Below, piece by piece: positions 37,744-47,564 of a DNA stretch of 64,000 nt. The DNA lies in NCBI RefSeq assembly GCF_002797495.1, contig NZ_PGEZ01000002.1, positions 992,001 through 1,056,000 of the forward strand, given 5' to 3'. Made by a program: the position numbers and the translations under genes. The notes under the pieces were generated by a model. The model saw nothing but the letters and a program-made list of their open reading frames with translations, made no database searches and was not told where the DNA came from. Positions within the stretch are counted from its first letter, which is position 1. Every line of letters starts with the position of its first letter. This stretch comes from Mumia flava. GTDB taxonomy: Bacteria; Actinomycetota; Actinomycetes; Propionibacteriales; Nocardioidaceae.

Positions 37744-37769
37744 CTGTCGGTTGATCGAAAGTCAACGCG
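37744..37769. promoter_or_regulatory. putative TetR operator, site 1
   Basis: CTGTCG-N3-GA-N-CGAAAGTC-N2-CGC, 15-40 bp before the UAAP2 start. It matches site 2 (38665-38690) at most positions, and inner arms differ in a compensating way (TTGA..TCAA here, CCGA..TCGG there). Relative to the gene it controls it is in the opposite orientation to site 2, which favours a protein-binding site over an RNA element. Confidence 0.6.
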
Positions 37770-37804
37770 AGTGCCCGTACGGACGCGTCTCAGCAGCGTT
37801 AAGG

Positions 37805-37818
37805 CTCGGTAAACCGAG
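37805..37818. promoter_or_regulatory. palindrome CTCGGTAAACCGAG near tetR
   Basis: Six-bp perfect arms CTCGGT / ACCGAG around AA, 36-49 bp upstream of the TetR start. It may be an autoregulatory operator or part of a larger site in this 124-bp divergent promoter. Confidence 0.45.
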
Positions 37819-37853
37819 AGGGAGGTCCTGGTCGCCCTGCTACCGTCACGCGC

Positions 37854-38519
37854 ATGGCCTCGAAGCTCGGGCGACCTCGCGCGCAGGGTCCCTCCACATC
37901 GGGGCTCACCACCGAGGAGGACATCCTCGTCGCGGCGGCGGCGCTGTTCTGCGAGTCCGGGTACGGCAGCACGAGCACCCACGCGATCGCGCGCGCCGCC
38001 GGGATCTCCCAGGCGAGCATGTACCACTACTTCGCCGGCAAGCACGCGATCCTGCTCGAGCTGCTGCTCGCGACCGTGCGTCCGTCGACGGCGTTCGCCG
38101 CGTCCGTCGCCGACGCCGAGGCCGATGCCGAGACACGGCTCTGGGCGCTGTGCGCCTACGACGTGCACCTCCTGCTGTCCGGGCAGGAGAACACGGCCTC
38201 GCTCTACCTGCTGCCCGAGCTGGCCGACGAACGGTTCGCGGAGTTCCACGCCGAGCGGCAGCGGCTCTTCGGCGTGTACCGCACCCTGGTCGGCGCGGTG
38301 CTCGGCGTCGGACCCGAGGACGCCCAGGAGGAAGCGAGCCTCGTCTTCGGGCTCGTCGAGTCCACGATCCTGCGCCGCCGCAACGAGCCGGAGATGGTCG
38401 TGCGCGGAGCCGGCGAGCGCCTGGCCGATGCGGCTCTGCGTCTGCTCGGCGCGGACTCCGCGACGATCGAGCGCGCGCACACGGCCGGGACGGCGCTCGT
38501 ACGGCCGGCTGCCGGCTGA
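37854..38519 (+). CDS. TetR family regulator of the carboxylase module
   Basis: A 221-residue TetR protein. The HTH is ILVAAAALFCESGYGSTSTHAI followed by ARAAGISQASMYHYFAGKHAILLELL. The ligand domain is all-helical with no recognisable subfamily. It lies between the divergent guanidine/urea carboxylase operon and the symporter gene, both of which carry the same putative operator, so it probably represses both and responds to guanidine, urea or a product. Confidence 0.88.
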   Translation: MASKLGRPRAQGPSTSGLTTEEDILVAAAALFCESGYGSTSTHAIARAAGISQASMYHYFAGKHAILLELLLATVRPSTAFAASVADAEADAETRLWALCAYDVHLLLSGQENTASLYLLPELADERFAEFHAERQRLFGVYRTLVGAVLGVGPEDAQEEASLVFGLVESTILRRRNEPEMVVRGAGERLADAALRLLGADSATIERAHTAGTALVRPAAG

Positions 38520-38528
38520 GCGCACAGC

Positions 38529-38594
38529 GGGTCTCGATCGCTCGCTCCGCTCGTGCCTCGACCAACGGGTCGGCCCGAGCCCCGATCGAGACCC
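38529..38594. repeat. full-length palindromic intergenic repeat element
   Basis: A 66-bp element bounded by perfect 12-bp inverted ends GGGTCTCGATCG (38529-38540) and CGATCGAGACCC (38583-38594). Its first 41 bases recur in the carboxylase gene, and a related form is tandemly repeated at 24169-24267. It lies between tetR and the symporter gene, so it could also fold as a terminator for tetR. Confidence 0.8.
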
Positions 38595-38664
38595 TCGTTA
38601 ACACGACTGTGAGGAAGCGGAGTGCCCCGTCGTAATACGGGCGCGCCTGAATGGTGACCACTAT

Positions 38665-38690
38665 CTGTCGACCGACCGAAAGTCGGCGCC
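38665..38690. promoter_or_regulatory. putative TetR operator, site 2
   Basis: The same CTGTCG/GA/CGAAAGTC/CGC pattern as site 1, 19-44 bp before the symporter start. It links the symporter to the carboxylase operon. Confidence 0.6.
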
Positions 38691-38708
38691 GTACCCCGTG
38701 GAGTCACC

Positions 38709-40220
38709 ATGATCATCGCCGGAGTCGCCCTCACCGTCCTGCTCGTCCTCGTCGTCGGCATCGCCGTCGCTCGCAAGATCGACGGGGACAGCGCCAACTA
38801 CCTGGTGGCCGGGCGGCAGCTCGGCATCCCGCTCGTCGCGGTCGCGCTCACGACCGCCGCGGTGGACAGCAACGCGACGGTCGGCAACACCGACCTCAGC
38901 TCCGCGTACGGCTTCTGGGCCGGCGCGTCGCTCGCGATCGGGCTCGCGATCTGCCTGACGATCGCGGGTCTGTTCCTGGCGCGGCCGATGAACCGGATGG
39001 GGTTGTTCACGCTCGGCGACTTCTTCGCCCGGCGCTACAACCGATCCGTGGAGGTGGTCGCGTCGGTGCTGATGATCTTCGCGTTCACGATCCTGCTCGC
39101 CGGCAACCTCGTCGCGTGCGGCTTCCTCCTCGAGTACTTCACCCCGATGCCGTACGACGTGGGCGTCGTCCTCGCGGTCCTGCTCGTCCTCGCGTACACG
39201 ATCGGCGGCGGCCTGTTCTCCGACGCCTACACCGCGGTCATCCAGGCGATCATCACCGTGGTCGCGACGATCGTGCTGCTGTTCTGGGTGATGGCCGAGT
39301 ACGGCATCAGCATCCCCGCCGGCATGGGCCCGTTCGACTTCGGCCAGCTCACCGACACCAGCCAGGGTGCCGCGATCAACTGGGCCACCCTGATCTCGCT
39401 CGGCATCGGCGACCTGGTCGCGATCGACTTCATGCAGCGCATCTTCGGCGCGAAGAGCCCCGAGGTCGCCCGCAAGTCCTGCTTCATCGGCGCCGGCTTC
39501 ACCGCCACCGTCGGGATCATCTGGGCGCTCGTCGCGCTCACCGCCTCCTCCGTGCTCGGCCTGACCTCGGACGAGGCGCCGATCATGTACCAGCTGCTCG
39601 ACGGGTACGCGCCGGCGCTGCTGGCGATCCTCGTGCTCTCCGGCGTCGTCGCCGCGTCGTTCTCGACAGCGTCCGGCGCGATCCTCGCGACCGCGGCCGT
39701 CGCGGTCCGCAACATCGCCGGCGTCCGCCGCGAGGTCGAGCCCGGTCACGCCGACCCGCTGCTGCGCTGGACCCGCGTGGCGATGCTGCCGGTGGTCGCG
39801 ATCGGCATCTTCCTGGCGATCCGCGTGAGCCAGACCGGGATCCTGCTGACGCTCGCGTTCGACCTGATGCTCGCCTGCCTGATCGCGCCGTTCCTCCTCG
39901 GCCTGTTCTGGAAGCGCTCGACGTCCACCGCCGCGCTGGTCGGCGCCGGCGTCGGGTTCGTCGTCCGGGTGGTCCTCCTGGTCCTGACCCCGACCCTGTA
40001 CGGCGTGCCGAACGACCTGCTCTACGTCGACAACTCGCTGGTCGGGGCCGGGTTCGACGGCTGGGCCACGCTCGTCGCCGCCGCAGCCGGTGTCATCGCC
40101 TTCGTCGTCACGGCGCTGGTCACGACCTCCGACCCGGAGGAGGAGAAGGACCTCGTCACTGCGGACGTCCGCGCCGCTGCGGGCGGCCCTGCTGGTGCCG
40201 CCGAGCCCGATCTCGTCTGA
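38709..40220 (+). CDS. sodium:solute symporter (SSS family)
   Basis: A 503-residue SSS-family importer with about 13 helices. It begins IIAGVALTVLLVLVVGIAVARK, has the extended FLVAGR-type motif as NYLVAGRQLGIPLVAVALTTAAVDSNATVG, and AIDFMQRIFGAKSPEVARKSCFIGAGF, a conserved SSS loop. Homologues carry urea, proline, pantothenate or related compounds. GTGGAG is the ribosome binding site. The shared operator and location suggest that it brings in guanidine or urea for the carboxylase pathway. Confidence 0.9.
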   Translation: MIIAGVALTVLLVLVVGIAVARKIDGDSANYLVAGRQLGIPLVAVALTTAAVDSNATVGNTDLSSAYGFWAGASLAIGLAICLTIAGLFLARPMNRMGLFTLGDFFARRYNRSVEVVASVLMIFAFTILLAGNLVACGFLLEYFTPMPYDVGVVLAVLLVLAYTIGGGLFSDAYTAVIQAIITVVATIVLLFWVMAEYGISIPAGMGPFDFGQLTDTSQGAAINWATLISLGIGDLVAIDFMQRIFGAKSPEVARKSCFIGAGFTATVGIIWALVALTASSVLGLTSDEAPIMYQLLDGYAPALLAILVLSGVVAASFSTASGAILATAAVAVRNIAGVRREVEPGHADPLLRWTRVAMLPVVAIGIFLAIRVSQTGILLTLAFDLMLACLIAPFLLGLFWKRSTSTAALVGAGVGFVVRVVLLVLTPTLYGVPNDLLYVDNSLVGAGFDGWATLVAAAAGVIAFVVTALVTTSDPEEEKDLVTADVRAAAGGPAGAAEPDLV

Positions 40221-40252
40221 TCCCCGCCGGGCACCGCGCCCGATCCGGATCC

Positions 40253-40291
40253 CCGGCCGCCCCGCGCACCCCCGCCGCGTGGGGCGGCCGG
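40253..40291. terminator. long GC hairpin after the symporter gene
   Basis: Fifteen-pair stem with arms CCGGCCGCCCCGCGC and GCGTGGGGCGGCCGG (one G-U) around a 9-nt loop, 33 bp past the symporter stop. There is no T-tract. Confidence 0.65.
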
Positions 40292-40322
40292 CCGGTACGC
40301 GGACCGAACGACCGTCCGGACG

Positions 40323-40373
40323 TACGATTCTCGCCCCCACGCGGTGATCTCCCCGCCGCGTCGGGGAATCGTA
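40323..40373. repeat. inverted repeat TACGATTC / GAATCGTA
   Basis: Eight-bp perfect arms (40323-40330 and 40366-40373) with a partly pairing interior, between the symporter terminator and the 3' end of the AraC gene. It may terminate the AraC transcript. Confidence 0.45.
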
Positions 40374-40398
40374 GGTCCGCGTGGTTGCGCAGTCCGCT

Positions 40399-41412
40399 TC
40401 ACCCCGCCCCGGCCTCCCCGGCCGCCTCCCGGAACGTCAGGGGCGTCTGCCCGGTCCACGTCTTGAACGCCCGCTGGAACGAGCTCTGGTCCCCGAACCC
40501 GGTCAGGAACGCCACTTCTGCGAGCGAGTGCCGGTCGTCGGCGAGCAGCGCCTCCGCAGCCTCGCGCCGGGCGAGCACGGCGATCGACTGGTAGCTCTCC
40601 CCGTGCTCGGCGAGGCGCCGGTGCAGGGTGCGTTCGCTCATGCCCAGGCGCCGGGCGATCACGGACCTCTTCGGCACGCCGTCGGGCAGCAGGTCGGTGA
40701 TCGTCGCGTGGACCGACTCGACGAGTGACCGCTCGGCCTGCTCCGAGCGCAGCTCCTCCAGGTGGGCCAGCAGGAACGTGGACAGGCCCTGGTCCGCGAG
40801 CGTCGCCGGCGTCGCGAGGGTCCGGGCGTCGAGCTCCAGCGCGTTGCGGTGCGCCCCGTACCGCACCGGGCAGCCGAAGAATGCGTGCGCCTCGGCGATC
40901 GAGTCCGGTCGGTCGTGGCAGAAGGACACGGCTGTCGGCGTGACGCGCTTCCCGGCGGCCTCGCGGAGGACGGACGTCACCGCCGCCAGCGCGCACTCGT
41001 TCGCGAGGGCAGCGCCCCGTCGGTGGTGCGGACGGATCAGGCCGAGCGTCGCGCCGCCGTCGGGCGCGCTCTCGAGGGTGTACTCCAGGGTGTCGCTGAG
41101 CAGCAGGACGTAACGCACGAGCCGCCGCAGCGAGTCGCGCAGCGTCTCAGCCGTCTTGAGCCCGAGCCCGAGGGCGCTGAAGTCGTCGGGGTGCAGCGTC
41201 TCGGCGTAGCGGTACGGCAGACCGTGGTCGTCCGGCAACGTCGCGCGCTCCAGGAACGCGTAGTACGCCTCCGCCTCCACGCTCTCCTTCGACGCGTCGA
41301 GCGGCGTCCCCCCGACCCCGAGTCCGACGCTGCGCAGGAGCGCCTCGGGAGTCTCCGGTGCGCTCGCGACGCGGGCGATCACGCGGACCACCGAGCTCCG
41401 GACCGTGCTCAC
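40399..41412 (-). CDS. AraC family regulator (OruR-like)
   Basis: A 337-residue regulator. The N-terminal ~200 residues are the arabinose-binding-like/OruR ligand domain (YYAFLERATLPDDHGLPYRYAETL) and the C-terminus has two HTHs: VIARRLGMSERTLHRRLAEHGESYQSI and SLAEVAFLTGFGDQSSFQRAFKTWTGQTP. The GTG start is preceded by a GGGAGG-containing stretch. It is divergent from an oxidoreductase gene (155 bp between), its probable target. Confidence 0.9.
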   Translation of the reverse strand: MSTVRSSVVRVIARVASAPETPEALLRSVGLGVGGTPLDASKESVEAEAYYAFLERATLPDDHGLPYRYAETLHPDDFSALGLGLKTAETLRDSLRRLVRYVLLLSDTLEYTLESAPDGGATLGLIRPHHRRGAALANECALAAVTSVLREAAGKRVTPTAVSFCHDRPDSIAEAHAFFGCPVRYGAHRNALELDARTLATPATLADQGLSTFLLAHLEELRSEQAERSLVESVHATITDLLPDGVPKRSVIARRLGMSERTLHRRLAEHGESYQSIAVLARREAAEALLADDRHSLAEVAFLTGFGDQSSFQRAFKTWTGQTPLTFREAAGEAGAG

Positions 41413-41567
41413 GTCGCGCTGCCTCCCGGTCAGCGGCGGCCGGCGACCGCCGCGCTCCAGCCTAGGGCGCGGCTGGCCCGATCGGGCAACAGAACGGCCG
41501 CGGATGTCAAGACCGGGCCCCTCCCCGCTTCCTAGCGTTTCAGGCATCGGACGGAAGGACCGGACCC

Positions 41568-42566
41568 ATGATCGAACAGATTCCGAGCACCGCCCCCGCG
41601 GCGTACCACGAGCGGTACGGCGCCCCGCGTCTCGTCGGGCAGCGCGAGCTCGCGGTGCCCGCTCCCCCGGACGACGGCGTGGTCGTACGGGTCCGCGCCG
41701 CCGGCATCAACCGCGGCGACGGGCTCGCGATCGAAGGCATCCCGTACGCCGCCCGCCTGTCCTACGGCATCACGCGCCCGAAGCACCGGGTCCCGGGGAC
41801 GGACGTCGCCGGTGTCGTCGCCGCGGTCGGACCGGACGTCACGACGCTGACGGTCGGCGACGCGGTGTACGGGTGGGCGCGCGGCGCCTTCGCCCGGTAC
41901 GCCGCCGCGTCGGCCGGCGACCTGACGCGCAAGCCGGACACCCTCACGTACGAGGAGGCGGCCGCCGTCCCGACCGCAGCGGTGACCGCGCTCCAGGCGT
42001 TGCGCCTCGCCGGAATCGAGTCCGGGCGCGCGTCGGGCCAGCGCGTCCTCGCGATCGGAGCCTCCGGCGGTGTCGGATCCTTCGCCGTCCAGCTCGCCAC
42101 GGCGTACGGGGCGGTGGTGACCGGCGTGTGCAGCAACCGCAACGTCGACCTGGTCCGTTCCTTCGGCGCCCGCCACGTCGTCGACTACACGCAGGCGGAC
42201 CCGACCGCCGAGCGCCGCCGGTACGACGCGGTGCTCGATCTCGCCGGCCGCGCGCCGCTCACCCGTGCCCGCCGGACGCTGCGGCGCGGTGGGACGTACG
42301 TCGTCGTCGGGGGTGGCGAACCCCGCTCCCTCACCGGCCTGCGTCGCTTCGCTGCCGCGGTCCTGCTCTCGCCCTTCGGTCCCGAGCGGCTGCGACCGCT
42401 GTTCGCGTCGCCCGAGCCCGCCGACCTCGAGGTCGTCACCGGCCTGCTCGCGTCCGGCGACGTCGCTCCGTACGTCGAAGCGGCGTACGACCTGCGCGAC
42501 GCCGCCGACGCCGTCGAGTACGTCCACCGCGGGCGCGCCCGGGGGAAGGTCGTCCTCGTTCCCTGA
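41568..42566 (+). CDS. zinc-free medium-chain dehydrogenase (quinone oxidoreductase-like)
   Basis: A 332-residue NAD(P)H-dependent oxidoreductase. AAGINRGDGLAIEG, VPGTDVAGVVAAVGPDVTTLTVGDAVYGW, EEAAAVPTAAVTALQALR and VLAIGASGGVGSFAVQLATAYGA fit the zeta-crystallin/reticulon-4-interacting group; zinc-binding Cys residues are lacking. AAGGAC lies upstream of the ATG. It heads a plus-strand run with a DUF4386 membrane protein and an alpha/beta hydrolase. Confidence 0.9.
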   Translation: MIEQIPSTAPAAYHERYGAPRLVGQRELAVPAPPDDGVVVRVRAAGINRGDGLAIEGIPYAARLSYGITRPKHRVPGTDVAGVVAAVGPDVTTLTVGDAVYGWARGAFARYAAASAGDLTRKPDTLTYEEAAAVPTAAVTALQALRLAGIESGRASGQRVLAIGASGGVGSFAVQLATAYGAVVTGVCSNRNVDLVRSFGARHVVDYTQADPTAERRRYDAVLDLAGRAPLTRARRTLRRGGTYVVVGGGEPRSLTGLRRFAAAVLLSPFGPERLRPLFASPEPADLEVVTGLLASGDVAPYVEAAYDLRDAADAVEYVHRGRARGKVVLVP

Positions 42567-42616
42567 CCCCACCCGTTCCCTACGACCGATCCAGCCCGCA
42601 CCCACCAGGAGGAGCC

Positions 42617-43405
42617 ATGACCGCCACCACCGCACCCTCGAACGCCGCACCGTCCACACCTGCGCCGCACACCGAGACCCGCCGAGCCCGCCTGCGCCGC
42701 CTCACCAAGGTGGCCGGCTGGCTGTACCTCGCGATCTTCGTGGTCTACCCGCTCGCGACGCTCGTCCGCTCGAGCCTCGTGGTCCCGGGGGACGCCGCGA
42801 CCACGGCCGCCAACATCCACGACAACGAGACCCTGTTCCGCTGGGGCATGGCCGGCGAGGCCTCGATCGTGCTGATCGAGATCGTCCTGGCCGCGGTGCT
42901 GTACGCGCTGCTGCGGCCCGTCAGCCGTTCGATGTCGCTCGCAGCGTCGCTCGCTCGGGTCGCCGAGGCGGTGGTGATGGCCGCCGGCTGTCTCGTCACC
43001 AGCATCCTCAGCCTCGTCGTCGTGAACGCGGGCGGGTACGCCGCGGCGTTCGACGCCGACCAGCGCAACGCCCTCGTGATGGTCTTCCAGGAGGCCAACG
43101 ACGACATCGTTCTCGTGTGGGGGTTCTTCTTCGCGCTCTCGCTGCTGCTCACCGGGTGGCTGGTCGTCCGGTCGGGCTTCCTGCCCCGCATCCCGGGCCT
43201 GCTGCTCGCACTCGCCGGGGCGGGCTACCTGCTGCAGAGCTTCGGCACGTTCGTCGCGCCGGGCATGACCGACGTCTGGGCGACGGTCGTGCTGGTCGTG
43301 GCGATCCCGGGCGAGCTCGTGTTCGCGCTCTGGCTGCTGATCAAGGGCGTCGACGAGGACGCGTGGTCGGAGTCGGCTGCGCGGGCGCAGCGCACGCAGC
43401 TCTGA
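42617..43405 (+). CDS. DUF4386 membrane protein
   Basis: A 262-residue protein with about six membrane helices matching DUF4386. It shows RLTKVAGWLYLAIFVVYPLATLVRSSLVVPGDAATTAANI, then an SLAASLARVAEAVVMAAGCLVTS helix pair and IPGLLLALAGAGYLLQSFGTFVAP. Function of the family is unknown. GAGGAG is 4 bases before the ATG. It follows the oxidoreductase by 50 bp and precedes the hydrolase by 30 bp. Confidence 0.88.
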   Translation: MTATTAPSNAAPSTPAPHTETRRARLRRLTKVAGWLYLAIFVVYPLATLVRSSLVVPGDAATTAANIHDNETLFRWGMAGEASIVLIEIVLAAVLYALLRPVSRSMSLAASLARVAEAVVMAAGCLVTSILSLVVVNAGGYAAAFDADQRNALVMVFQEANDDIVLVWGFFFALSLLLTGWLVVRSGFLPRIPGLLLALAGAGYLLQSFGTFVAPGMTDVWATVVLVVAIPGELVFALWLLIKGVDEDAWSESAARAQRTQL

Positions 43406-43435
43406 GTGTCGAGACGAGCCGAAGGGTGGCAGACG

Positions 43436-44677
43436 ATGATCGCGATCCGTCGCACGATTCGGACGGTCGTCCTGGCCGTCGTCGTGGCCGGGGTCCTGCT
43501 CGTCGGGATCGCCGCGAACGCCGGCGCGTACCTGATGGACTTCACCGCGCCCGCCGCCGGACGGGAGCCGGCGGCGTACGCCGGGCTGAGCCATGCGCGA
43601 CCCGGCCCGTACGGCGTGGGGCTGCACCGGTTCCGGACGGACGAGGCGCCGCTGGACCTGACGGTCTGGTACCCGGCCCGCGTGGGGTCGGCCGACGAGC
43701 CCGCGCTCACCTACACCTACGGCGTGGCGATGCTGAGCGCGAGCAGTCCGACCGCGCTTGCGACCTACGGCGGGCAGGCACGCCTGCACGCCACCCCCGA
43801 GACGGTGGGTGGCCCGTACCCGCTGGTCGTTCTCTCGTCGGGATTCGCGATCACGCCCGAGAGCTACGGCTGGCTCGCTGAGCACCTCGCGTCGTACGGG
43901 CTGGTGGTGGTCGCGCCCGACCACAGGGAGGCGCTGGACCCACGGCGGCTGTGGGAGGCGACGCGGGACCGCCCCGACGACGTCGCGGCCACCCGGGCGT
44001 ACGTCGCGTCGGCTGCCTTCGGCGACGGCGAGCTCGGCGGGGTCGTCGACCCGGACACGGTCGCGGTCGTCGGCCACTCGTACGGCGGGGCGACCGCGCT
44101 CGCGGCGGGAGGCGCGAGGGTCGACGCGGACGCGTTCGACGCCGCGTGCACCGAGGCCGGCGGCGACGGGCCGCTCGGGCTCCTGTGCGACGCGCTGCTC
44201 CCGCGGCTCGGCGACATCGCGGGCGGGACGCAGGAGCGCCCGTCGGGCTCGCCCGTCGACGCGGTCGTGTCGCTCGCCGGTGATGCCGCGATGTTCGGAC
44301 GCCCCGGGCTCGCGGCCGTGACCGCCCCGGTGCTCACGATCGGCGGTACGGCGGACCACGACTCGCCGTTCGCGTGGACCTCCGCCCTGGCGTACGAGTC
44401 GGTGGGGAGCGCACGGAGGACCGAGGTGGCGCTCGAAGGCGCCGGGCACTTCGTGTTCACCGGCCCGTGCGCCCGAGCGCGTCGGGGTCTGGCGGTGATG
44501 CCGACCGGGTTCTGCTCGGACCCGGCCTGGGAACGGCATCAGGGGCACGCGGTGGTGAGGCACTACGTCGCGGCGTTCCTGCTCGCCGAGCTCGACCGGG
44601 ACGTCGCCGCTCGTACGGCGCTAGCACCGGGCCGCGCCACGCCGGACGGCGTCCGGTTCCGCGCGACCGGCTCGTGA
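43436..44677 (+). CDS. exported alpha/beta hydrolase (PAF-acetylhydrolase/dienelactone-like)
   Basis: A 413-residue alpha/beta hydrolase. The N-terminal segment TVVLAVVVAGVLLVGIAANAGAYL is a signal anchor or uncleaved signal. LPLVVLSSGFAITPESYGWLAEHLASYG-like core, VAVVGHSYGGATALAAG (nucleophile Ser), GTADHDSPFAW (acid) and LEGAGHFVFTG (His) complete the triad. It resembles secreted acetylhydrolase/lipase-like proteins. I chose the ATG after GAAGGGTGG; a GTG 30 bases upstream overlaps the DUF4386 stop. Confidence 0.87.
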   Translation: MIAIRRTIRTVVLAVVVAGVLLVGIAANAGAYLMDFTAPAAGREPAAYAGLSHARPGPYGVGLHRFRTDEAPLDLTVWYPARVGSADEPALTYTYGVAMLSASSPTALATYGGQARLHATPETVGGPYPLVVLSSGFAITPESYGWLAEHLASYGLVVVAPDHREALDPRRLWEATRDRPDDVAATRAYVASAAFGDGELGGVVDPDTVAVVGHSYGGATALAAGGARVDADAFDAACTEAGGDGPLGLLCDALLPRLGDIAGGTQERPSGSPVDAVVSLAGDAAMFGRPGLAAVTAPVLTIGGTADHDSPFAWTSALAYESVGSARRTEVALEGAGHFVFTGPCARARRGLAVMPTGFCSDPAWERHQGHAVVRHYVAAFLLAELDRDVAARTALAPGRATPDGVRFRATGS

Positions 44678-44683
44678 CGCCGG

Positions 44684-44739
44684 GACCGGAATCTCGACAT
44701 GACCGTCGTCCGAGCAACGGCGATGTCGAGATTCCGGTC
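44684..44739. terminator. 17-bp inverted repeat between convergent genes
   Basis: Perfect arms GACCGGAATCTCGACAT (44684-44700) and ATGTCGAGATTCCGGTC (44723-44739) with a 22-nt loop, between the convergent hydrolase and dgdA genes. It probably terminates both. It shares the TCTCGACAT core with 26830-26871. Confidence 0.65.
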
Positions 44740-44754
44740 GGGGCTGGGTGAGGC

Positions 44755-46191
<1,437 letters not shown>

Positions 46192-46224
46192 CTAGAAGAT
46201 CAGCCCGGAGGGTAGGCCACAACG

Positions 46225-47202
46225 ATGACGACGAGACCGGTGGACACCCGCATCCGGGTCAGCCAGCACTCCGACATCCCGCTGTTCCGGCAGATCGTCA
46301 CGCAGGTGACGTTCATGGTCGAGACGGGCCAGCTCGCCGACGGCGACAGGCTCCCGGGGACACGGCTGCTCGCGGACAACCTCGGCATCAACCGCAACAC
46401 GGTCGCCCGGGCGTACGGAGACCTGCGCCGGCGCGGGCTCGTCGAGTCGCGCGGTCGGCGCGGGATGGTGGTGGTCGGCGCCGAGGGCGCGCGTGCCGCC
46501 TCAGCCACTCGGGACCACGCCCACGACCTGCTGGCGTCCGCGGTCGACGCGTGCATAGGGATCGGTCTCGGCCCGGCCGAGATCGCCGAGCTCGCCGGCG
46601 GCTACGCGGCGCGAGCGGCAGGCAGCGCACCGCGGATCGCCTTCGTCGAGTGCAACACCGACCGAGCGACCGCCCTTGCCCACGACCTCGAGCACGAGCT
46701 CGGCATCGAGGTCGAGCCACTCGTGCTGGGCGGCTTCGAGGCACCCGAGCTGGACGTCGACCTCGTCCTCACCACGTTCTTCCACCTGGCCGAGGTCCGG
46801 GCGCTGGCACGCGGTCGACCTGCCGACGTCGTCGCGCTCGTCGTGGCTCCGCACATCCGCACCCTCGTCGAGATCGCGAGCGTGCCACACGACCGGACGG
46901 TCGGGCTCTGGTATCCGACCGAGGACCAGGCGATCAGCGTCCGCGACTCGTTGCAGCAGGCCGGGATCACGAACGTCCGGATCCTGGCCGGCACGTCGGG
47001 CGCGGACCTGCGCGGGATCGACGTCGTCGTCCTCCCGAGCGAGCGACCGGACGTCCGCGACGCCCTGGCCGACCGGGTCCGGGTGATCGAGTTCGGCAAC
47101 GTCCTCGACGCGTCGTCGGTCCGGATGGTGCGCGACGTCGTCCGGGACCTGCGTCCGGCGGCACCGCCGCCGCGCGTCAGCCGCGCGCGACCCAGCCGGT
47201 GA
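46225..47202 (+). CDS. GntR-type regulator with C-terminal periplasmic-binding-like domain
   Basis: A 325-residue protein. The N-terminal winged helix IPLFRQIVTQVTFMVETGQLADGDRLPG and NLGINRNTVARAYGDLRRRGLVESRGRRGMVV is of the YtrA/MocR type. The rest is neither an aminotransferase (as in MocR) nor UTRA: it reads IAFVECNTDRATALAHDLEHELGIEVEPL and looks like an alpha/beta ligand-binding fold. Divergent from dgdA and so its likely regulator. The last 26 bp overlap the gene fragment on the other strand. Confidence 0.85.
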   Translation: MTTRPVDTRIRVSQHSDIPLFRQIVTQVTFMVETGQLADGDRLPGTRLLADNLGINRNTVARAYGDLRRRGLVESRGRRGMVVVGAEGARAASATRDHAHDLLASAVDACIGIGLGPAEIAELAGGYAARAAGSAPRIAFVECNTDRATALAHDLEHELGIEVEPLVLGGFEAPELDVDLVLTTFFHLAEVRALARGRPADVVALVVAPHIRTLVEIASVPHDRTVGLWYPTEDQAISVRDSLQQAGITNVRILAGTSGADLRGIDVVVLPSERPDVRDALADRVRVIEFGNVLDASSVRMVRDVVRDLRPAAPPPRVSRARPSR

Positions 47203-47437
47203 ACGACCGACGCGACGGCAGCCAGTCCGTACGCTGCTTCCCGGTCTGCGGATCGACGTCCCCGGACCGCACGCTCACCCGCACCTTCCCGTACCCGCCG
47301 AGGCACGTCTCGCTGATCCGGAACCGCACCGTGTCGCGGCCGTAGCGGATCCGCATGCCGACCCGGCACGGGATCGGCCCGCCGACCTGCTTCCATCGGC
47401 GTACCCGGCCGACGCTTGTCGCATCGGAATCCCCCCA
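47177..47437 (-). pseudogene. remnant of a secreted beta-rich hypothetical protein
   Basis: An open stretch of ~86 codons whose translation (WGDSDATSVGRVRRWKQVGG through VRFRISETCLGGYGKVRVSV) resembles the C-terminal part of secreted actinobacterial proteins with a D-x-DATGDV-type opening and a single-Cys beta strand. No signal peptide or clear start precedes it in this frame. A protein starting at the ATG at 47356 would be only 59 residues. I read it as a 5'-truncated relic, with low confidence. Confidence 0.4.
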
Positions 47438-47564
47438 TCCCGTCGGACGACCGTTGCACGGTACCTCCGCCCGAAGGTCACATGGCGGGTCAGTTTCAGC
47501 GCGATCCCGACACGCCCGACGCGCACGCCGCACCCCCCGCACCGCGCCGTACCGCCGGCCGTGG

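Noticed and set aside
37730-37853. Guanidine riboswitch upstream of the carboxylase operon
   Set aside because: The leader is short and I could not find the ACGR loops of the guanidine-II type or a plausible guanidine-I or -III fold. The motif near the start recurs in opposite orientation before the symporter, which fits a protein operator better. A covariance-model scan would decide it.
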